Source: an uncultured Oscillospiraceae bacterium (GTDB taxonomy: Bacteria; Bacillota; Clostridia; Oscillospirales; Ruminococcaceae). Taken from it: a stretch of DNA of 64,000 nucleotides. Position 1 is the stretch's first letter; each line of letters starts with the position of its first letter. A program made the translations under genes and the position numbers. This document shows positions 15,040-24,264 of this stretch, piece after piece. The notes beneath the pieces are model-generated. The model saw only the letters and a list, made by a program, of their open reading frames with translations, was not told where the DNA came from and made no database searches. The DNA lies in contig CAJJZS010000005.1 in NCBI GenBank assembly GCA_905197685.1, forward strand, positions 1-64,000, given 5' to 3'.

Positions 15040-17127
15040 ATGAACCTCGAAGAAATTTTTGGCTGCCGCGTTTTTAATGACAGTGTAATGAGAAAACGCC
15101 TACCCAAGCAAATTTATGAAAGTCTGTCCCGAACCCGCAGATTGGGGGAAAGTCTGGACCCCGAAATTGCCGACGCAGTTGCCTGCGCGATGAAGGATTG
15201 GGCGATTGAACAGGGGGCGACCCATTATTCCCACTGGTTTCAGCCGATGAACAATTTTACCGCAGGAAAGCATGACGCTTTCCTTTCTGCCGCAGATCAA
15301 AGCGGGCATATTTCGCAGGATTTTTCCGGAAAGGCGCTGATTCAGGGAGAGGCGGACTCCTCCTCTTTTCCGTCCGGCGGGCTGCGCGCAACCTTTGAAG
15401 CGAGGGGTTACACCACATGGGACCCGACCTCCCCTGCCTTTGTTCGGGACGATACTTTGTTTATTCCCACCGCTTTTTGCTCCTATCATGGGGAGGCGCT
15501 GGATGCAAAGACCCCGTTGCTGCGTTCGATGCAGGCGTTATCCGAACAAGGCGTTCGTTTGCTGCGCGCGTTGGGAGATGAAACAACGCAGAAAATAATT
15601 CCGATGGTGGGCGCAGAGCAGGAATATTTTCTGGTAGATTATCCGCTGTACAATCAGCGACTGGATTTAAAGATATGCGGCAGAACGCTGTTTGGGGCAA
15701 AGCCCTCCAAAGGGCAGGAGCTGGATGACCACTATTGCGGAAGAATCCGTCTGCGGGTGGGCGAATTTATGAAAGATTTGGATAAAAACCTGTGGGAGAT
15801 GGGGATTGCAAGCAAAACCAAGCACAACGAAGCCGCTCCCGCGCAGCACGAGCTTGCGCCCGAGTATTCGACAGCCAATATTGCCTGCGATCACAACCAG
15901 TTGGTGATGGAAACCATGCGTACAGTGAGCAAAAAACACGGACTTGCCTGCCTGCTGCATGAAAAACCGTTTGCGCAGGTCAACGGTTCGGGAAAACACA
16001 ACAACTATTCTGTCTGCACCGACAGCGGGGAAAATCTTTTGAATCCCGGGAAAGAGCCGGAAAAAAATCTGAGGTTTTTATTGGTTTTATGCGCATTTTT
16101 GCGCGGGGTGGATCTGTATGCGGATCTGCTGAGAATGTCTGCCGCCTGCGCGGGAAATGACCTGCGCTTGGGTGGGGGAGAAGCGCCGCCGCCGATTATC
16201 TCCGTATTTTTGGGAAATCATCTGACAGAGCTTTTAAATGAGATGGCGCGCGGAGGAAACTTTAACAAAACCTGCCGGGAAAAGATGAACATCGGCGTAG
16301 ACGCAATTGCCCGATTCCCCAAAGATGAAACCGACCGAAACAGAACCTCGCCGTTTGCCTTCACCGGAAACAAGTTTGAGTTTCGTATGGTGGGTTCTTC
16401 CCAGTCGCTTGCCTATTCCGAGGTAGTGATGAACGCTTTGTTGGCAGATTCTTTTCTGGTTTTTGCGCAGCGTCTGGAGCAGGCAAAGGAAGCGGCGCAG
16501 AAAGAGGAAGAAATTCGCCGAATCATTGCGCAGACAATGCGCGACCACGGGAAAATTATCTATAACGGCAACAACTATTCTCAGGAATGGGTAGAAGAAG
16601 CCAAGCGGCGCGGTCTGCCGATTTTAAACAGTTCGGTGGAGGCTTTCGGCGCGCTGACTCTGCAAAAAAACATTGATTTGTTTGACCGCTTTCACATCTT
16701 TTCCCCAAAAGAAACGGCGGCAAGATATGAAATTCAGCTGGACAATTATGCGCGGACCATCAAGGTTGAAGCGGCTACTATGTTAGAAATGGCGCGCAGG
16801 CAGATCATTCCCGCCTGCATTGCTTACACCGGAAAGGTGGCGGAAAGCGTGAAAGAGATTCGTTCCTGCGGCATCGAACCGCAGAAAATAGCGCAGCACT
16901 TACAGGAACTTTGCATTTTAAGCGAAGCTGCGATGGAGCGCGCCGACAGTTTGGAAGAGATGTTGCAGGAATCATACACAGGCAGCGAAGAAATTGCCCG
17001 CGCAATGAGCGAGCGGGTGCGTCCGGCGATGGAACAGCTGCGTGAGGTGTGCGACAGAATGGAAATGGCAGTGGACGCAAAGGACTGGCCGATTCCGACC
17101 TACACCGACCTGCTGCACCGGATTTAA
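15040..17127 (+). CDS. glnN: Glutamine synthetase type III
   Basis: A 695-aa protein, the length of GSIII rather than the 440-470 aa of GSI. It makes glutamine from glutamate, ammonia and ATP in the cytoplasm. Visible landmarks are the GSIII N-terminal domain (ATHYSHWFQPMNNFTAGKHD near residue 65), the metal-binding VGAEQEYFLVD near 195, HNEAAPAQHELAPEY near 265, and NRTSPFAFTGNKFEFRMVG near 435. I chose ATG 15040 because AGAGGAAGG precedes it; the 27 upstream codons look non-coding. It is a single gene behind a long leader with two direct repeats, a likely place for nitrogen control. A 108-bp repeat array follows it. Confidence 0.96.
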   Translation: MNLEEIFGCRVFNDSVMRKRLPKQIYESLSRTRRLGESLDPEIADAVACAMKDWAIEQGATHYSHWFQPMNNFTAGKHDAFLSAADQSGHISQDFSGKALIQGEADSSSFPSGGLRATFEARGYTTWDPTSPAFVRDDTLFIPTAFCSYHGEALDAKTPLLRSMQALSEQGVRLLRALGDETTQKIIPMVGAEQEYFLVDYPLYNQRLDLKICGRTLFGAKPSKGQELDDHYCGRIRLRVGEFMKDLDKNLWEMGIASKTKHNEAAPAQHELAPEYSTANIACDHNQLVMETMRTVSKKHGLACLLHEKPFAQVNGSGKHNNYSVCTDSGENLLNPGKEPEKNLRFLLVLCAFLRGVDLYADLLRMSAACAGNDLRLGGGEAPPPIISVFLGNHLTELLNEMARGGNFNKTCREKMNIGVDAIARFPKDETDRNRTSPFAFTGNKFEFRMVGSSQSLAYSEVVMNALLADSFLVFAQRLEQAKEAAQKEEEIRRIIAQTMRDHGKIIYNGNNYSQEWVEEAKRRGLPILNSSVEAFGALTLQKNIDLFDRFHIFSPKETAARYEIQLDNYARTIKVEAATMLEMARRQIIPACIAYTGKVAESVKEIRSCGIEPQKIAQHLQELCILSEAAMERADSLEEMLQESYTGSEEIARAMSERVRPAMEQLREVCDRMEMAVDAKDWPIPTYTDLLHRI

Positions 17128-17137
17128 CAGGATAAAA

Positions 17138-17654
17138 GCGACAGTTATAGTTTTTTGAGAATCTTTCCTTTGTGTTCTGTCGCTCGAAAATCGAATTTTA
17201 TTCGATTTTCCGGGAGATACAACACTTAACCGATTTTTTCGAGAAGCGACAGTTATAGTTTTTTGAGAATCTTTCCTTTGTGTTCTGTCGCTCGAAAATC
17301 GAATTTTATTCGATTTTCCGGGAGATACAACACTTAACCGATTTTTTCGAGAAGCGACAGTTATAGTTTTTTGAGAATCTTTCCTTTGCGTTCTGTCGCT
17401 CGAAAATCGAATTTTATTCGATTTTCCGGGAGATACAACGCTTAACCGATTTTTTCAAGAAACTGAAAGTATCTCCTTCTTTGGTATTTTAGCCTACATA
17501 AAGAAATAACCACCTTGATATAAGCAAGAAGCGACAGTTATAGTTTTTTGAGAATCCTTCCTTTGCGTTCTGTCGCTCGAAAATCGAATTTTATTCGATT
17601 TTCCGGGAGATACAACACTTAGCCGATTTTTTTAAGAAACTGAAAGTATCTCCT
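17138..17654 (+). repeat. Tandem 108-bp intergenic repeats, three contiguous copies and one separate
   Basis: Copies start at 17138, 17246, 17354 and 17531. The first three are tandem with a 108-bp period and almost identical. The fourth follows a 69-bp insert, and copies three and four share the same 3' flank (CTGAAAGTATCTCC). Each unit holds GCGACAG...CTGTCGC and then a strong hairpin, GAAAATCGAAT-3-ATTCGATTTTC. I find no open frame and no spacer variation, so it is not a CRISPR array. Diverged relatives lie at 26643-26816. Confidence 0.9.
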
Positions 17655-17716
17655 TTATATGAGAAAGTTGCTTTGAGTCAAGGGTGGCTTTGGTTGTATT
17701 TTTTTGTGCGGTTTTA

Positions 17717-17725
17717 TGATATAAT
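17717..17725 (+). promoter_or_regulatory. Extended -10 promoter of rqcH
   Basis: TGATATAAT: an extended -10 (TGN) directly followed by TATAAT at 17720-17725. No good -35 box, as expected for an extended -10 promoter. The ribosome site AAAGGAG follows before ATG 17782. Confidence 0.6.
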
Positions 17726-17781
17726 ATCTATATTCCTTATGAAGTCCGAAAATTTTTGTAAAACGGAAAGGAGCATAGCTC

Positions 17782-19563
17782 ATGGCATTAGACGGCGCTT
17801 TGCTGCGTCAAATTAAGCACGAGTTGGACTCGAGCTTAATCGGCGCGCGTGTAGATAAAATACATCAGATTTCCCGAGAGGAAATGATCTTTGTGCTGCG
17901 GCTGCCGCAGCCGACCGAGGACGGAACCCGCAGCGTAAAGCTGTATCTGTCCGCGGGGGCAGACAGCCCGCGGATTCACCTTACCTTTTCTTCCTTTGAA
18001 AATCCGAAATCTCCGCCGATGTTTTGTATGCTGATGCGAAAACATCTGGGCAGCGCAAAGCTGTTGGAGATTCGGCAGATTGGATTGGACCGTATTCTGC
18101 ACTTTATTTTTGAAACAAGAAACGAGATGGGAGATTTAATCAATCTGACCGTCGCAGTGGAAATTATGGGGCGTCACTCCAACATTATTTTGGTGGACGA
18201 GAGCGGCAGGGTAATCGACTCTATCAAACGGATTGACGATACAATGTCCTCGGTTCGTCCGATTTTGCCCGGTGTGCGGTACACACTGCCTCCGGCACAG
18301 GAAAAGATGGATTTGATTTGCAGCGCACCCGAAGAGATTGAACAGAGATTAAAGCAGGGAAAGGATCTGCCTTTATCAAAGGCAATTCTTTCCGCGGTGC
18401 AGGGCGTTTCTCCGATTGTTTGCCGAGAGATTGCCAACTATGTTTTTATCGGGGACGACCGTGTTGTTTCGGAGATGAGCGAGCGTCATTTTGATCGCCT
18501 GCGTTTTTTCCTTGCAAAGGTGATTGATATGGTGAAAAATTACGGAGGAACGCCGACCTGTGTGATTGATTCCCGCAAAAAACCGATTGACTTTTCCTTT
18601 ATGGATTTGCACCAGTACGGCGGCAGTATGTTTACCCGCAGTTATGAAAGTTACAGCAGGCTGTTGGACGATTTTTATACGCAGCGGGACAATGTGCAGA
18701 GGATGCGGCATCGCAGCGCAGACCTGCTCAAGGTTCTTGCCAACACCGCCGACCGAATTGCGCGCAAGCTGAATCTTCAGCGCAAGGAATTGGAGGATTG
18801 TTCCGACCGGGAAACCTGGAAAATCTACGGGGACTTAATTAGCGCAAACCTCTATTCGATTCAGAAAGGGGATCGCAGCGCGGTTTTGGTTAATTTTTAT
18901 GATGAAAACCAATCGGAAGTAACGATTCCCCTGGACCCGAGAAAGACACCCGCGCAAAATGCGCAGAAATATTACGGCGAATACCGCAAGGCGGATACTG
19001 CCGAAAAGAAGCTGTGGGAACTGATTGAAGAAGGGGAGCAGGAAGCGGTTTATATTGACTCGGTGTTTGACGCGCTCACCCGCGCCCAGACTAACGATGA
19101 ACTGACCGCAATCCGTTCCGAGCTTGCCGAGCAGGGATATTTGCGGAAAAAGAATAGCGGTGCCAAAAAAGGGAAGGAGCCGAAACTTTCTCCGAAAAAG
19201 TACTGTTCCGATGATGGGTTTACCATCTTGGTGGGCAGAAATAATATCCAAAACGACCGTCTGACCCTAAAAGACGCGCGCGGCAGGGACGTATGGTTTC
19301 ACACCAAAAATATTCCCGGTTCACATACCGTTGTTATCAGTGATGGCAACGAGGTGCCGGACAGCACCCTGCATCAGGCGGCAATTCTTGCTGCTGTCAA
19401 TTCCAAGGCGGCAGAATCTTCTCAGGTTCCGGTAGATTATACCTTAATAAAAAATGTAAAAAAACCGCGTGGGGCAAAACCCGGCATGGTAATTTATGTA
19501 AATTATCAGACAGCTTATGTTACCCCCGATTTGGAGTTGGAAAAACGGCTCTTTATCGAGTAA
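17782..19563 (+). CDS. rqcH: Ribosome quality control protein RqcH (NFACT family)
   Basis: A 593-aa protein, usual length for the family (older names: fibronectin-binding protein, FbpA). RqcH binds stalled 50S-peptidyl-tRNA complexes and recruits Ala-tRNA to add C-terminal alanine tails that mark the peptide for degradation. The NFACT-N domain starts at residue 1 (MALDGALLRQIKHEL) with VDKIHQISREEMIFVLR. A helical coiled-coil region (about 290-440) includes the RQRKELEDC-like stretch. The C-terminal NFACT-R domain starts near 475 (DGFTILVGRNNIQNDRLT) with VWFHTKNIPGSHTVV. It has its own promoter and is followed 35 bp later by a GNAT gene. Confidence 0.95.
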   Translation: MALDGALLRQIKHELDSSLIGARVDKIHQISREEMIFVLRLPQPTEDGTRSVKLYLSAGADSPRIHLTFSSFENPKSPPMFCMLMRKHLGSAKLLEIRQIGLDRILHFIFETRNEMGDLINLTVAVEIMGRHSNIILVDESGRVIDSIKRIDDTMSSVRPILPGVRYTLPPAQEKMDLICSAPEEIEQRLKQGKDLPLSKAILSAVQGVSPIVCREIANYVFIGDDRVVSEMSERHFDRLRFFLAKVIDMVKNYGGTPTCVIDSRKKPIDFSFMDLHQYGGSMFTRSYESYSRLLDDFYTQRDNVQRMRHRSADLLKVLANTADRIARKLNLQRKELEDCSDRETWKIYGDLISANLYSIQKGDRSAVLVNFYDENQSEVTIPLDPRKTPAQNAQKYYGEYRKADTAEKKLWELIEEGEQEAVYIDSVFDALTRAQTNDELTAIRSELAEQGYLRKKNSGAKKGKEPKLSPKKYCSDDGFTILVGRNNIQNDRLTLKDARGRDVWFHTKNIPGSHTVVISDGNEVPDSTLHQAAILAAVNSKAAESSQVPVDYTLIKNVKKPRGAKPGMVIYVNYQTAYVTPDLELEKRLFIE

Positions 19564-19598
19564 TAAATAGATAAAAAATTACAGAGAGGAGAATTTTT

Positions 19599-20129
19599 TT
19601 GATTACCTTTTCCCGAATTCAGTCTGAATCCAATCTGTTTTATTCCGCTGCCTTTGCGCTGTATGCGGACAGCTTCCCGATACACGAACAAAGACTGCGC
19701 GAAAGTCAGCAGCAGATTTTGACACATCCGCAGTATCATTGCTGCGCTGTATTGGAAAACGGCAGCTTTTGCGGAATCCTGTTTTATTGGGAGATTGGAA
19801 AGATAAGCTATATCGAGCATTTTGCGGTATCTTCCGACCAAAGAGGAAAAGGAATCGGTTCTCAGATTCTCAAAACTTTTCTAAAGGAACACCCTCTTAC
19901 CGTGTTGGAGATTGACCCACCTTGTGATTCGGTTTCGATCAGAAGGAAGGGATTTTATGAGCGGTTGGGATTTGTAGAAAATCCGCAGGAACATTTCCAC
20001 CCGTCCTATCGTCCCGGGGTTTCTCCTCATGCGCTTAGGGTGATGAGCTTTCCACGCACAATCAGCAAGGAAGAGTATGAAGTCTTTTTTACCTACTTAA
20101 AAGATACTGTAATGAATAAGGCTTATTAA
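19599..20129 (+). CDS. GNAT-family N-acetyltransferase
   Basis: A 176-aa protein starting at TTG 19599, seven bases after AGAGGAG. It has the acetyl-CoA-binding motif A of the GNAT fold (ISYIEHFAVSSDQRGKGIGSQIL, residues about 68-90, with Q-R-G-K-G-I-G as the pyrophosphate loop) and the later FYERLGFVENP. The family transfers an acetyl group to small molecules, antibiotics or protein N-termini; the substrate cannot be told here. It lies 35 bp after rqcH and shares the terminator at 20134-20182. Confidence 0.9.
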   Translation: MITFSRIQSESNLFYSAAFALYADSFPIHEQRLRESQQQILTHPQYHCCAVLENGSFCGILFYWEIGKISYIEHFAVSSDQRGKGIGSQILKTFLKEHPLTVLEIDPPCDSVSIRRKGFYERLGFVENPQEHFHPSYRPGVSPHALRVMSFPRTISKEEYEVFFTYLKDTVMNKAY

Positions 20130-20133
20130 CATC

Positions 20134-20182
20134 AAAACCCTGGAAAAGCAGTCCAATTCGGACTGCTTTTCCGGGGTTTTTT
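20134..20182 (+). terminator. Strong bidirectional intrinsic terminator
   Basis: A stem of about 20 bp (AAAACCCTGGAAAAGCAGTC with its complement) around AATTC, with T runs. It serves the rqcH-GNAT unit and the convergent MATE gene. Confidence 0.9.
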
Positions 20183-20189
20183 ACAAAGA

Positions 20190-21569
20190 TTATTCATCGG
20201 TGTCGGGAATCATGCGGCACTTGCGGCGATAATAGAAAATAAACAAAATTGCTGTCAGTGTCCATGAAATCGGGTAGCTGTAAAGAATGGTGTCAATAAT
20301 CGGTTTCAGCGGAACGATAAACCAAACCCACAGGACGCGAAGCACGCACACACCGCCGCAGGTCATCAGCATCGGAACAAGGACATCGCCTGTTCCGCGC
20401 AGCGCGCCGGAATATACCTCGATAAAGACATAAACGGCATAGGCAGGCGCCATCAGCAGCATCATGTGCATTCCGATTTCAATAACCGAAGCGTCGGTGG
20501 TAAAGAGTTGGTAAACATATTTGCCGAACAGCAGAAAGACCGCGCTGATTGCAACCGATGCGCCCATCGCCATTCCGATGCAGATACGGACACTTTTTCT
20601 CATGCGTCCAAATTTTCTTGCGCCATAGTTTTGCCCCACAAAGGTGGTGATTGAGATGCCGAACGCGCTGATTACCATCCAGAAAAAGGAATCAATCTTG
20701 CCGTAGGCAGTCCATGCAGCCATCGTTTCGGTGCCAAAAGAGTTTAACGAGGTTTGGATGATGATATTGGAAAAACTGTACATCACCGACTGTAACCCTG
20801 CGGGCAGACCGATTTTGAGCAGCAGCTCCAGAGCGTCCTTATGAATTCGGATTTTTTTGAGAGTCAGCCGGAAAATATCGGTAGAGCGGCACAACGCAGC
20901 TGTTACCAGAACGGCGCTGACTCCCTGCGCAAAAACGGTAGCGATTGCAGCGCCCGCAACCCCCATATCAAAGCCGACAACAAAAACAATATCCAGTATA
21001 ATATTGATGATACAGCAGACAATCAGGTAGTACAGAGGTCGCTTGGAATCGCCGACCGCGCGCAAAATACCGGAGCCGACATTATAAATAAAGACAAAGA
21101 GGATTCCGGCAAAGTAAATGCGCAGATAAGCGGTGGACGGTTCGATGACATCCGGTGTGGTGTTCATCAGACGAAGCAAAACGGGGGAAGCGACAATTCC
21201 TATGACAGAAATGAGAATACTGCCCAGAACAGAGAAGGCGAAGGCAGTATGCAGTGCGTTTTGCAGCCCCTCTTTTTCTTTTGCCCCGTAATATTGGGAG
21301 ATGACGACAGTGGCTCCCGAAGAAAGTCCGACAAAAAAGCCGACAATCAGGTTGATAATCTGGCTGGTGGAGCCGCCCACCGCTGCCAGCGCTTCCGTTC
21401 CGACAAATCTGCCGACAACGATCGCGTCCGCTGTGTTATAAATCTGCTGAAAAAATGTTCCCAACACAATCGGGAAGAAAAAAATCAACAGCTGTTTCCA
21501 GATAACACCGTGGATAATTTGGTTTTCTTTGGTTTGCTCGCAACAAGAGATATTTTCCTGCTCCTGCAC
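20190..21569 (-). CDS. MATE-family multidrug/Na+ antiporter
   Basis: A 459-aa protein with about 12 predicted transmembrane segments. The MATE fold is shown by two homologous halves of six helices, each opening with similar segments (FFPIVLGTFFQQIYNTADAI near residue 32; KIGLPAGLQSVMYSFSNIII near 250) and each with a VGQNYGA- or ISQYYGA-type motif. The family exports cationic drugs or metabolites in exchange for Na+ or H+. It is a single gene. The start at 21569 has a GGGAAG-like ribosome site (21573-21582, minus strand). Confidence 0.94.
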   Translation of the reverse strand: MQEQENISCCEQTKENQIIHGVIWKQLLIFFFPIVLGTFFQQIYNTADAIVVGRFVGTEALAAVGGSTSQIINLIVGFFVGLSSGATVVISQYYGAKEKEGLQNALHTAFAFSVLGSILISVIGIVASPVLLRLMNTTPDVIEPSTAYLRIYFAGILFVFIYNVGSGILRAVGDSKRPLYYLIVCCIINIILDIVFVVGFDMGVAGAAIATVFAQGVSAVLVTAALCRSTDIFRLTLKKIRIHKDALELLLKIGLPAGLQSVMYSFSNIIIQTSLNSFGTETMAAWTAYGKIDSFFWMVISAFGISITTFVGQNYGARKFGRMRKSVRICIGMAMGASVAISAVFLLFGKYVYQLFTTDASVIEIGMHMMLLMAPAYAVYVFIEVYSGALRGTGDVLVPMLMTCGGVCVLRVLWVWFIVPLKPIIDTILYSYPISWTLTAILFIFYYRRKCRMIPDTDE

Positions 21570-21711
21570 AACACACTTCCCCTTTCTTATTTGATAAAAT
21601 TTTTTGGTAAAAAGCTCTCTCTTTTTTTATATCATAAAATGATAAAAATGTCGATAGGGAAATGAATCTTTTTTATTTCCCGGGCAATAACAGGGGCTAT
21701 CCGACGGGAAT

Positions 21712-21725
21712 ATTTCCCGGGAAAT
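21712..21725. repeat. Palindrome ATTTCCCGGGAAAT, copy 1
   Basis: A perfect 14-bp palindrome also found at 26131, 32536 and 38464. This copy lies 40 bp upstream of the promoter at 21765-21793. A degenerate copy (ATTTCCCGGGCAAT) lies nearby at about 21675. Confidence 0.7.
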
Positions 21726-21764
21726 TTCTTGTTTGTATTTAGGAAATAAGGGGAAATATTCCCG

Positions 21765-21793
21765 TTTACTTTCCTCTGTCAAGATGTTATACT
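21765..21793 (+). promoter_or_regulatory. Promoter of the 21827-22387 gene
   Basis: -35 TTTACT (21765-21770), 17 bp, -10 TATACT (21788-21793) with a TGT extension. An AGGAGGGAG ribosome site follows at about 21815. Confidence 0.65.
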
Positions 21794-21826
21794 GAAGAAA
21801 AGCGATAAAGTGACAGGAGGGAGAAA

Positions 21827-22387
21827 ATGAAAAAGGCGATGCCGATTTTTGCGGTTGTTTTGCTGATAGTATCAGGAGCATTTTTGATGTTTTATCCTGA
21901 CAGGCAGAAATACTCCGGAAAGATTATCATTTGTCAGGAGGAAATTTCCCATCTAATGCAGGCTTCCCAAACAATCGCAGAGATGAAGGGAGAAAAGAGC
22001 GGCGTTTTGGACGAGCAGGGCGCTCGGGAAGAACTGATAAAACGGGAGATGATAAAACAGCTGATCAGGCAGGAAGGGTTTGAAGTAAGTGACGAGGAAT
22101 TGCAGCAGATTGCAGCGCAGCAGGAGGAAAGCTACCGAATGTTGGAGGAGGCAATGAAAGCGTCCGAAACCGAACGGCAATATGCAGAAAAAACGATGAA
22201 TAACATGGAAGCGATAGCAAAAGCCTACGGTATGACCTTGGAAGAATATCAGGAATATTCTGTTGAAATGACTGCGTTTACTGTTGCAAAGAAAAGACTG
22301 CTGAAAGAAAAGTTTGGCAGCGATGAAAGCAAAATGGAACAATATCTGGAGCAGCATTGGGATAAATTTCATATTACGGTATCATGA
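21827..22387 (+). CDS. Membrane-anchored protein resembling a SurA/PrsA N-terminal chaperone domain
   Basis: A 186-aa protein with a strong ribosome site and an N-terminal hydrophobic anchor (about residues 5-22; no lipobox Cys). The rest is highly charged and helical. The stretch AREELIKREMIKQLIRQEGFEVSDEELQQ (about 62-90) resembles the SurA_N-type helical domain of extracytoplasmic chaperones such as PrsA. The C-terminus then continues in coil and stops where the peptidyl-prolyl isomerase domain would start, so it is either a stand-alone chaperone domain or a truncated relative. A terminator follows at once. Confidence 0.75.
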   Translation: MKKAMPIFAVVLLIVSGAFLMFYPDRQKYSGKIIICQEEISHLMQASQTIAEMKGEKSGVLDEQGAREELIKREMIKQLIRQEGFEVSDEELQQIAAQQEESYRMLEEAMKASETERQYAEKTMNNMEAIAKAYGMTLEEYQEYSVEMTAFTVAKKRLLKEKFGSDESKMEQYLEQHWDKFHITVS

Positions 22388-22418
22388 AAAAGCCATTCCA
22401 TATATGGAATGGCTTTTT
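22387..22418 (+). terminator. Intrinsic terminator between 21827-22387 and the convergent GNAT gene
   Basis: AAAAAGCCATTCCA pairs perfectly with TGGAATGGCTTTTT around TATA. Works in both directions. Confidence 0.9.
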
Positions 22419-22428
22419 AGCAGAATAA

Positions 22429-22953
22429 TCAAGAAACGGAAATCCAGTATCTTTGGGTGATGACATCGCCGTTTGGCAGCTCTTTTTCCAAAACGCCGCC
22501 GTTACGGAGGATTGTTTTTGCAGAAGCGATATTGGTACTGTCGCAAGTGACAAGGGCGCGAGTGATGCCGAGCTTGCGACATTCCTCCAATCCCAGGGAG
22601 AGCATTTCAACGGCATATCCTTTTCTGCGGCAGGAGGGGCGAACGCTGTAACCGATATGCCCGCCATGTTTGAGCAAGCCATCGTTTAAACGATGGCGGA
22701 TATCAATCATTCCCACCAGCTTTCCGCCGTCTTTTTCAACGCACAAGAAGGTTGTGGAGGGAACGAGTCCCGGCAGAACAGTTTCTTCCGAACGATTGTT
22801 GACGGTATTGCGGTACCATGTTTCAAAGCAATCTGCGCAGCTGAGTCCTCCGGTTCCGTCCATACTGTCTTGATTTTTTAAAAATTCCTCGCGGTAGTCC
22901 CAAACTGCCTGCCGATGCTGCTCGGTTGGCAGAATCAATGTTAATCTGTTCAT
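22429..22953 (-). CDS. GNAT-family N-acetyltransferase
   Basis: A 174-aa protein with the GNAT signature: VGMIDIRHRLND near residue 83, and the acetyl-CoA loop SVRPSCRRKGYAVEML near 105 (R-R-K-G-Y-A). Then comes a motif B region with NIASAKTILRNGG near 147, characteristic of the RimJ/RimL-like subgroup. The substrate is not evident. ATG 22953 follows AGGAGG by a normal distance. In its leader is an inverted repeat, AATGATTC...GAATCATT (about 22982-23010), which might bind a metal-type regulator. It is a single gene between two convergent or co-directional units and ends at the terminator 22387-22418. Confidence 0.9.
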   Translation of the reverse strand: MNRLTLILPTEQHRQAVWDYREEFLKNQDSMDGTGGLSCADCFETWYRNTVNNRSEETVLPGLVPSTTFLCVEKDGGKLVGMIDIRHRLNDGLLKHGGHIGYSVRPSCRRKGYAVEMLSLGLEECRKLGITRALVTCDSTNIASAKTILRNGGVLEKELPNGDVITQRYWISVS

Positions 22954-23100
22954 TTACATTTCCTCCTTGTTTCAAATTGAGAATGATTCTTTTCGGTACG
23001 AATCATTTTTGTAATGATAGCAGACAGGGGGGAAAATGTCAAGAAAAAGGTTTCGGGATTTTAAACGGAGAAATCTTGCTTTGCAAAGGCAAAAATATAC

Positions 23101-23130
23101 AAAAAAATCCGCCCATTCGGGCGGATTTTT
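23101..23130 (-). terminator. Intrinsic terminator after degV
   Basis: AAAAATCCGCCC pairs with GGGCGGATTTTT around ATTC, with a T run on the minus strand. Confidence 0.9.
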
Positions 23131-23143
23131 CTTTTTGAAAGAA

Positions 23144-24013
23144 CTATTTTTCGGACATAAATCCGATACCGATCATTTTTGGACCGCTGTTGATGCTGAC
23201 AGCGCAGCCTACTTCGCCGGTGAAAACAGGACCTTTTCCGATGAGATTATGAATCATCTGTTCCAGCTCCTGCTGCGCGCCTTCCTGTGTGCCGGTAAGC
23301 ATAACATAGGGGGAATCGGGAGCAATATGATCGGAAAGGAGCTGCGCCATTTTCTGCATAACAGCGCGGTTTCCTCTCGGTTTTGCCACAATCTTCATTT
23401 CTCCGTTTTTAATTTGAATCAGAGGGCGGATTCCCAACGCTTCGCCGACAATGGCAGAAGCGCAGCTGATTCTGCCGGATTTTTTGATAAATTCAAAAGA
23501 GAAAGCGGTGAAGTAAACCTCCAGTTTTTCCAGCCAGGTTGTAATCATTCCGATAATTTCATCAACAGGCTTTTCCTGCTGCGCCATTCTTGCGGCTTTC
23601 ATTACAGGAAATCCGTAACCCAGAGAGAATGTTTTGGAGTCGATGATATGGATATGCAGCTTGTCCTTTGCTTGAGGACAATGCTCATAAAGCATATCTA
23701 CGCCGTCCTGCGCACGCAGATAGGTTGCGGACGCTTTGGAGGAGATACCGACCAGAATAACATCGGTGTATCCGCGCTGAAACGCTTCATAGTAGCGTTC
23801 GCAGTAGGTAATAGGGGAAATCTGCGAAGTAGTTGGGATTTCTTTTGCGCCTTCCAAAATGTGATAAAACTCGGAAGGAGTAAAATCGACCCCTTCCAGA
23901 TATCCTTTTCCGTCTACGGCAATCGGGATAGGAATAATGTCAATCCCAAGTTGTCGGGCAACATCGTTCGGTACATCCGACGCAGAGTCGGTCATAATTT
24001 TAATACGTTGCAT
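23144..24013 (-). CDS. DegV-family fatty-acid-binding protein
   Basis: A 289-aa protein with the DegV fold: IKIMTDSASDVP at the N-terminus, then the lipid-head-group region (TTSQISPITYCERYYEAFQRGYTDVILVGISSKASATY, about residues 75-110). A second domain carries FEFIKKSGRISCASAIVGEALGIRPLIQIKNGE near 170-205. Members bind a fatty acid and act as the FakB part of fatty-acid kinase, handing acyl phosphate to phospholipid synthesis. No fakA is near here, so a lipid role is by family only. An isolated gene with its own terminator. Confidence 0.92.
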   Translation of the reverse strand: MQRIKIMTDSASDVPNDVARQLGIDIIPIPIAVDGKGYLEGVDFTPSEFYHILEGAKEIPTTSQISPITYCERYYEAFQRGYTDVILVGISSKASATYLRAQDGVDMLYEHCPQAKDKLHIHIIDSKTFSLGYGFPVMKAARMAQQEKPVDEIIGMITTWLEKLEVYFTAFSFEFIKKSGRISCASAIVGEALGIRPLIQIKNGEMKIVAKPRGNRAVMQKMAQLLSDHIAPDSPYVMLTGTQEGAQQELEQMIHNLIGKGPVFTGEVGCAVSINSGPKMIGIGFMSEK

Positions 24014-24191
24014 GAACCATCTTCCTTTTCTTCTCTTAACGATTTTTACACTCTCAAATAAATTCAGGATATAGATAACAGTTTAACCAATTCGGCGTGT
24101 GGGTTCAACCTTTTTTGAAAATTTTATAATTTGTTCATCATGTGATTCGGATTCCGACCGATTGCAGCTTTCTTTTTTGTGCGGATTGTCG

Positions 24192-24197
24192 TATAAT
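24192..24197 (+). promoter_or_regulatory. -10 element of the nucleoside-salvage operon
   Basis: TATAAT at 24192-24197 in front of deoD; no convincing -35 box. The ribosome site GAAAGGG is at about 24251. Confidence 0.5.
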
Positions 24198-24264
24198 AAA
24201 AAGAAAAAGGAGAATTCAGGCAGATTTTTTCTGTCGGGATTCTGTTTTAAGAAAGGGTGTTATT

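Noticed and set aside
17138..17654. CRISPR array
   Set aside because: Units are 108 bp, tandem and without variable spacers, and there are no cas genes.
22980..23010. Fur box in front of the GNAT gene
   Set aside because: The inverted repeat AATGATTC...GAATCATT only partly fits the Fur consensus and no iron gene is nearby.
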